Part shown: one piece after another, positions 6,129-9,010 of the stretch
Position numbering within the stretch: the stretch's first letter is position 1
Layout of the letters: every line of letters begins with the position of its first letter
Source of the DNA: JAAYWY01 sp050945275
GTDB lineage: Bacteria > Bacillota > DTU030 > DUMP01
NCBI GenBank assembly: GCA_050945275.1
Contig: JBMNSQ010000069.1
Span: 1-9,010 of the forward strand
Length of the DNA: 9,010 nucleotides
Reading direction: 5' to 3'
Position numbers and translations under genes: made by a program
Notes under the pieces: model-generated
What the model was told of the DNA's origin: nothing
The model's database searches: none
The model's input: only the letters and a program-made list of their open reading frames with translations

Positions 6129-7433
6129 ATGGCGCTTGATTTTAAAAAGCAGCGAAGCCAATTGCAAGTGACTTTTCCTCTTCCTGATCTTGAAACAACA
6201 ATCCAAAATCTAAAAGAACAAGAACTGACGCTACCGGCCCCAAACCAAGGTGTTCGGAGAGTGGGTATTAATTTGGCGGTGGAAGAGGCGCCACTAAAAG
6301 ACTATCTATCTTTGTTAACGGTTGCCGACGCCTCCATTATGTTTACGTTGCCACCTGTAACCGATAAACAAGGATTAACTTGGTTTCAGGTTCAACCTTT
6401 GTCAGAGCTGCAGTTATTATGGGCAAATCATTTGGACATGGTTAGCCGGTGGGGTGCCCAGCTTAGAGGAAATTTGTCTCAAGTGTTAGCAGAACTTTTT
6501 GCCTCGGCTGGTGTTTTAATATGGCAAGGCGGACCTGTAGCCGATTATTTGGCGACTGGGCAACCGGGGAAGCTGGGATCTTCGCTCGCTAGGTTCGCCT
6601 ATATCGATCAGTTAGCCCAGACGTACAGCCAGGCAGGTATCCCTGTTAGCCGGGAAGTCTGTGGCTTATATACTTCGACGCTAGTTCCGCCTAGTTTGTT
6701 GGTGGCCCTAATTGCATTGGAAGCACAGCTGATTAGTGACAATGGGGCAACCGACATTGTTGTCGCCTATACGCCCTGCGGGAACATTCTTCAGGATGTA
6801 GCTGCTATTGGTGTGTTGGCTGATTTAACCCGCCACCTTAAAGCGCGGGTGGTATGTCTTAGTTGGACGGGCGGTTCATTGTTAGGTGTACAAAATGCTT
6901 CTACCGTTGCCGCGTGGACGGCATTAACGGCCGGTTGTGCTGGAGTGCGCCATTTGGAAGCGGCAGCAGTGGACAAGGATTCGCCGCTTAAGCCGGAACA
7001 AGTAGTATCGTTGCTGGAACTGGCCGGCGGCGTTTTTACCCTAGCGGCCGATCAGGCAGCAGCTATTGCTCAAGCGGCTAACCAAGAGCAACAATTTATT
7101 CTGTTGGAAGCCCAATCTATTGTTGATCGAGTGCTGGAGCTTGGACAAGGGAAGGTAGCTACAGGGCTGGAACTAGCCTTAACCGAGGGTAGTTTGGATG
7201 TTCCTCTGGCAGGGGCTGGTCTATGCCAGGGACAAGTGCTATCGGCTCGTGACGCAACTGGTGCCGTGCGGTTTTTAGATAGCGGCGCTTTGCCTTTGCC
7301 TTCAGAAAGCAAAGAGTGGAACCGTGAGCGGCTTGCACAAAGAGCTGACACCGAAGGACGTCAGCCCAATGTGGCTATGGTGATCGATGATATTTACGCC
7401 TTTAGCAAAGGGGCATTGGTTGGCCGTAAATGA
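6129..7433 (+). CDS. glutamate mutase E chain (MutE/GlmE)-like protein, divergent
   Basis: This 434-residue protein is related to methylaspartate mutase epsilon, the TIM-barrel subunit that with a B12-binding S subunit interconverts glutamate and 3-methylaspartate. Family blocks recognised by eye are SREVCGLYTSTLVPP (174-188; GlmE has NREPFGPLTGTLVPP), YTPCGNILQDVAAI (214-227; GYGECGNMIQDIAAL), and the C-terminal NRERLAQRAD plus MVIDDIYAFSKGALVGR (398-433). It is about 50 residues shorter than GlmE, mostly at the N-terminus. In my alignment Arg66 and Arg149 of GlmE may persist as Arg44 and Arg113. Arg100 is lost, and Glu171, Tyr177 and Tyr181 become Gln133, Asp139 and Thr143. Glutamate mutase activity is therefore unlikely. 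No S subunit or reactivase gene is in the window. AGGAG (6113-6117) lies 11 bases upstream, inside the end of gntR. Homology is confident; substrate and activity are unknown. Confidence 0.82.
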   Translation: MALDFKKQRSQLQVTFPLPDLETTIQNLKEQELTLPAPNQGVRRVGINLAVEEAPLKDYLSLLTVADASIMFTLPPVTDKQGLTWFQVQPLSELQLLWANHLDMVSRWGAQLRGNLSQVLAELFASAGVLIWQGGPVADYLATGQPGKLGSSLARFAYIDQLAQTYSQAGIPVSREVCGLYTSTLVPPSLLVALIALEAQLISDNGATDIVVAYTPCGNILQDVAAIGVLADLTRHLKARVVCLSWTGGSLLGVQNASTVAAWTALTAGCAGVRHLEAAAVDKDSPLKPEQVVSLLELAGGVFTLAADQAAAIAQAANQEQQFILLEAQSIVDRVLELGQGKVATGLELALTEGSLDVPLAGAGLCQGQVLSARDATGAVRFLDSGALPLPSESKEWNRERLAQRADTEGRQPNVAMVIDDIYAFSKGALVGRK

Positions 7434-7479
7434 TGTATGTTGAGCGCTTAACAGGTACAGGCTAGGAAGTGGTATATAA

Positions 7480-8370
7480 GTGCAACATCAAAATTTAATA
7501 GAAGCTGTTTATTTTGCCCCGCGGGGTAAAGAACGATTGCTACGGCTGGGTAATTACCTGGCTGGGCGGTATCTTGATCCCGGCGATAGGTTAGTTGGAT
7601 TCATTGGTCCCTCAGGGATGGGCAAGTCGCTCCTGATCCGGGGTATGTTTCCCGGTTTGCAGCTCACTAACGATGACGAAAACGTCAACGTGCGGCCTCT
7701 GCCTCTGGTACGAGACGCTCGCGCTGATTCGTTCCGAAACCATACCTATCACGTTGATGTATGCTTTGAAATGGCTTTTGTTTCGTTAAGTGAACTGGCA
7801 GCCAGTGTAAAAACAGCTGTTTTATTCGGCCGGCGGGTGGTGGTGGAACATTTCGACACAATAGCTCCCTTGTTGCCCATGAATGCAGAGCTGTTGGTAG
7901 GTGTGGGCGAAGAGGTTATTGTTGCTCGGCCAACCATGTTTGGCCCTCGTGCGGCCCAGATATCATCGCGGGTATTTGTGTCGTCTCGCTACCGTAAAAT
8001 GGTACATACAGCCGAAGATCTAACGATACTTACCTTGTGTGATATGGGCCAGGGGATGCCAGACTACCATAGTGACTTAAGCCACGGTTTTATTTTAGAG
8101 TATGAGCGCGAACCGACAGTGGATTTAACTGAGGTTGAAAGCCAGGTTAACCAAATTATTGCTAATAACTGGCCTGTAACTTATTATGATGAGAAGCATA
8201 TCAAAATTGGTAATCGGATCATTCCTTGTACCGGACCACGGATTCACGTAAGTCGCACCGGTGAGATACAAGGGCTTGCCCTAAGGCCCAACTTATATCT
8301 AGACCCCCTGACCGAGCGTTATTTGCTAGTGGGTACAGTGGGCAGTGTTGCTGAAGAAATGGAGGCTTGA
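7480..8370 (+). CDS. P-loop NTPase fused to an alanyl-tRNA-synthetase editing-like (tRNA_SAD) domain
   Basis: I recognise no named protein. The first half of the 296 residues is a P-loop module: Walker A GPSGMGKS (43-50) after a hydrophobic strand, and a possible Walker B at RRVVVEHFD (118-126). The second half resembles the AlaRS/AlaX editing domain in order. HTAEDLTILTL (176-186) matches HTATHLLHAAL, DLSHGFILEYE (199-209) matches the R-F-D-F strand, EVESQVNQIIANNWPV (218-233) matches the following helix, and C-TGPRI-H-VSRTGEI (250-263) matches CGGTHxSRTGEIG. The metal site is altered: HxxxH reads HxxxD (176, 180), and CxxxH becomes C-x5-H (250, 256). GTG at 7480 is the first possible start, because TAA (7477-7479) is directly upstream in frame; AGGAAGTGG lies 7 bases before it. 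It sits 46 bases after the MutE-like gene and 2 bases before rph. Confidence 0.78.
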   Translation: MQHQNLIEAVYFAPRGKERLLRLGNYLAGRYLDPGDRLVGFIGPSGMGKSLLIRGMFPGLQLTNDDENVNVRPLPLVRDARADSFRNHTYHVDVCFEMAFVSLSELAASVKTAVLFGRRVVVEHFDTIAPLLPMNAELLVGVGEEVIVARPTMFGPRAAQISSRVFVSSRYRKMVHTAEDLTILTLCDMGQGMPDYHSDLSHGFILEYEREPTVDLTEVESQVNQIIANNWPVTYYDEKHIKIGNRIIPCTGPRIHVSRTGEIQGLALRPNLYLDPLTERYLLVGTVGSVAEEMEA

Positions 8371-8372
8371 GG

Positions 8373-9010
8373 ATGCGTGCTGATAAAAGACAACCAAACG
8401 AACTGAGACAAGTATCTTTTACTCGCCATTTTACCAAACATGCAGAAGGATCTGTTCTTATTGCTACTGGCGATACTAAGGTAATTTGTACAGCCACAGT
8501 AGAGGACAAGGTACCGCCTTTTTTGCGTGGTAGCGGACAAGGCTGGATCACTGCAGAATATTCTATGCTGCCACGAGCCACGCCAGTGCGGACCATGCGC
8601 GACTCCGTCCGTGGACGTATTGGTGGCCGCAGCTTAGAAATCCAGCGACTTATTGGGCGGGCACTTAGGCCAGCCATAGATTTGTTTGCTTTAGGTGAGC
8701 GCACCATTTGGTTAGATTGCGATGTTATCCAGGCCGACGGCGGTACGCGGACGGCGGCGGTAACGGGCAGCTTTGTTGCTTTGGTAGATGCGGTAAAAAC
8801 GCTGCTGGACAAAGGTGCCTTAAATGACTCTCCACTAACGGATTACGTGGCCGCTACTTCGGCCGGGATTGTCGATGGGCGATTGCTGTTAGACCTTAGC
8901 TTTGCGGAGGATTCACAAGCCGATGTGGATATGAACTTTGTTATGACCGGTGACGGCAGGATAGTAGAAATACAAGGAACTGCCGAGGCAGAACCTTTTA
9001 GTCGCTCCGA
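8373..9010 (+). CDS. rph: ribonuclease PH, N-terminal 212 residues (cut by window end)
   Basis: RNase PH is a hexameric, phosphate-dependent 3'-5' exoribonuclease that trims the 3' trailer of tRNA precursors in the cytoplasm. The reading frame is open to the window edge; the missing part should be about 35-45 residues. Family motifs are plain: HAEGSVLIATGDTKVICTA (23-41), GWITAEYSMLPRAT (57-70), GRSLEIQRLIGRALR (85-99), LDCDVIQADGGTRTAA (114-129), and LDLSFAEDSQADVDMNFVM (173-191). Phosphate-binding residues are Arg86 and Gly124-Thr125-Arg126; the metal-binding aspartates correspond to Asp180 and Asp186. The usual MRxDGR start reads MRADKR. GGAGG (8361-8365), inside the end of the previous gene, lies 7 bases before the ATG, so translation is probably coupled. 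In Bacillus rph follows gerM and precedes rdgB, so rdgB may lie just beyond the window. Confidence 0.96.
   Translation, partial: MRADKRQPNELRQVSFTRHFTKHAEGSVLIATGDTKVICTATVEDKVPPFLRGSGQGWITAEYSMLPRATPVRTMRDSVRGRIGGRSLEIQRLIGRALRPAIDLFALGERTIWLDCDVIQADGGTRTAAVTGSFVALVDAVKTLLDKGALNDSPLTDYVAATSAGIVDGRLLLDLSFAEDSQADVDMNFVMTGDGRIVEIQGTAEAEPFSRS

Noticed and set aside
8219..8812. Minus-strand open frame of 197 codons opposite the end of the P-loop gene and rph
   Set aside because: The plus strand here encodes conserved RNase PH and the editing-like motif. The opposite frame has a low-complexity composition (Ser, Arg, Pro rich), no ribosome binding site and no recognisable domain.

Overview
The window looks like chromosomal DNA from an anaerobic, endospore-forming Firmicute of the Clostridia (Peptococcaceae/Moorella-like breadth; I cannot name a genus). 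The pointers are strong AGGAGG-type ribosome binding sites, a GerM-family lipoprotein, a cell-wall amidase on copper-amine-oxidase-like stalk repeats, a protein related to glutamate mutase, and balanced base composition. Nothing indicates a phage, IS element, CRISPR array or integrative element.

Left part (1-2500). A complete one-piece tmRNA gene (ssrA, 21-376) encodes the tag ANNDYALAA and ends at a clear rho-independent terminator. That terminator abuts the stop codon of murB, which lies on the opposite strand (436-1296). A 196-base divergent intergenic region separates murB from a GerM-type lipoprotein gene (1493-2473), which has its own UUCG-loop terminator.

Middle (2591-4495). A secreted N-acetylmuramoyl-L-alanine amidase has two stalk repeats, about three AMIN-like domains and a C-terminal Amidase_3 zinc domain with all catalytic residues visible.

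Right part (4594-9010). One tightly packed co-directional cluster starts at a promoter with a perfect TATAAT box: a UPF0316 membrane protein, a GntR-type regulator with an unrecognised sensor domain, a divergent homologue of the glutamate mutase E chain (MutE/GlmE), a P-loop NTPase fused to an alanyl-tRNA-synthetase-editing-like domain, and the 5' part of rph (RNase PH, cut by the window end). A perfect 10-base palindrome matching the GT-N-TA-N-AC operator core of HutC-type GntR regulators sits at the predicted transcription start, so the operon is probably autoregulated.

The most interesting part is the GntR / MutE-like / P-loop-SAD trio. The MutE-like protein keeps the family's signature blocks, but most residues that contact glutamate and adenosylcobalamin appear replaced, and no B12-binding S subunit is present in the window. 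The neighbouring fusion protein joins a nucleotide-binding module to a tRNA-editing fold whose metal site is altered. The trio lies between gerM and rph, which are adjacent in Bacillus subtilis. I infer an undescribed functional module; its substrate and role cannot be read from the sequence.
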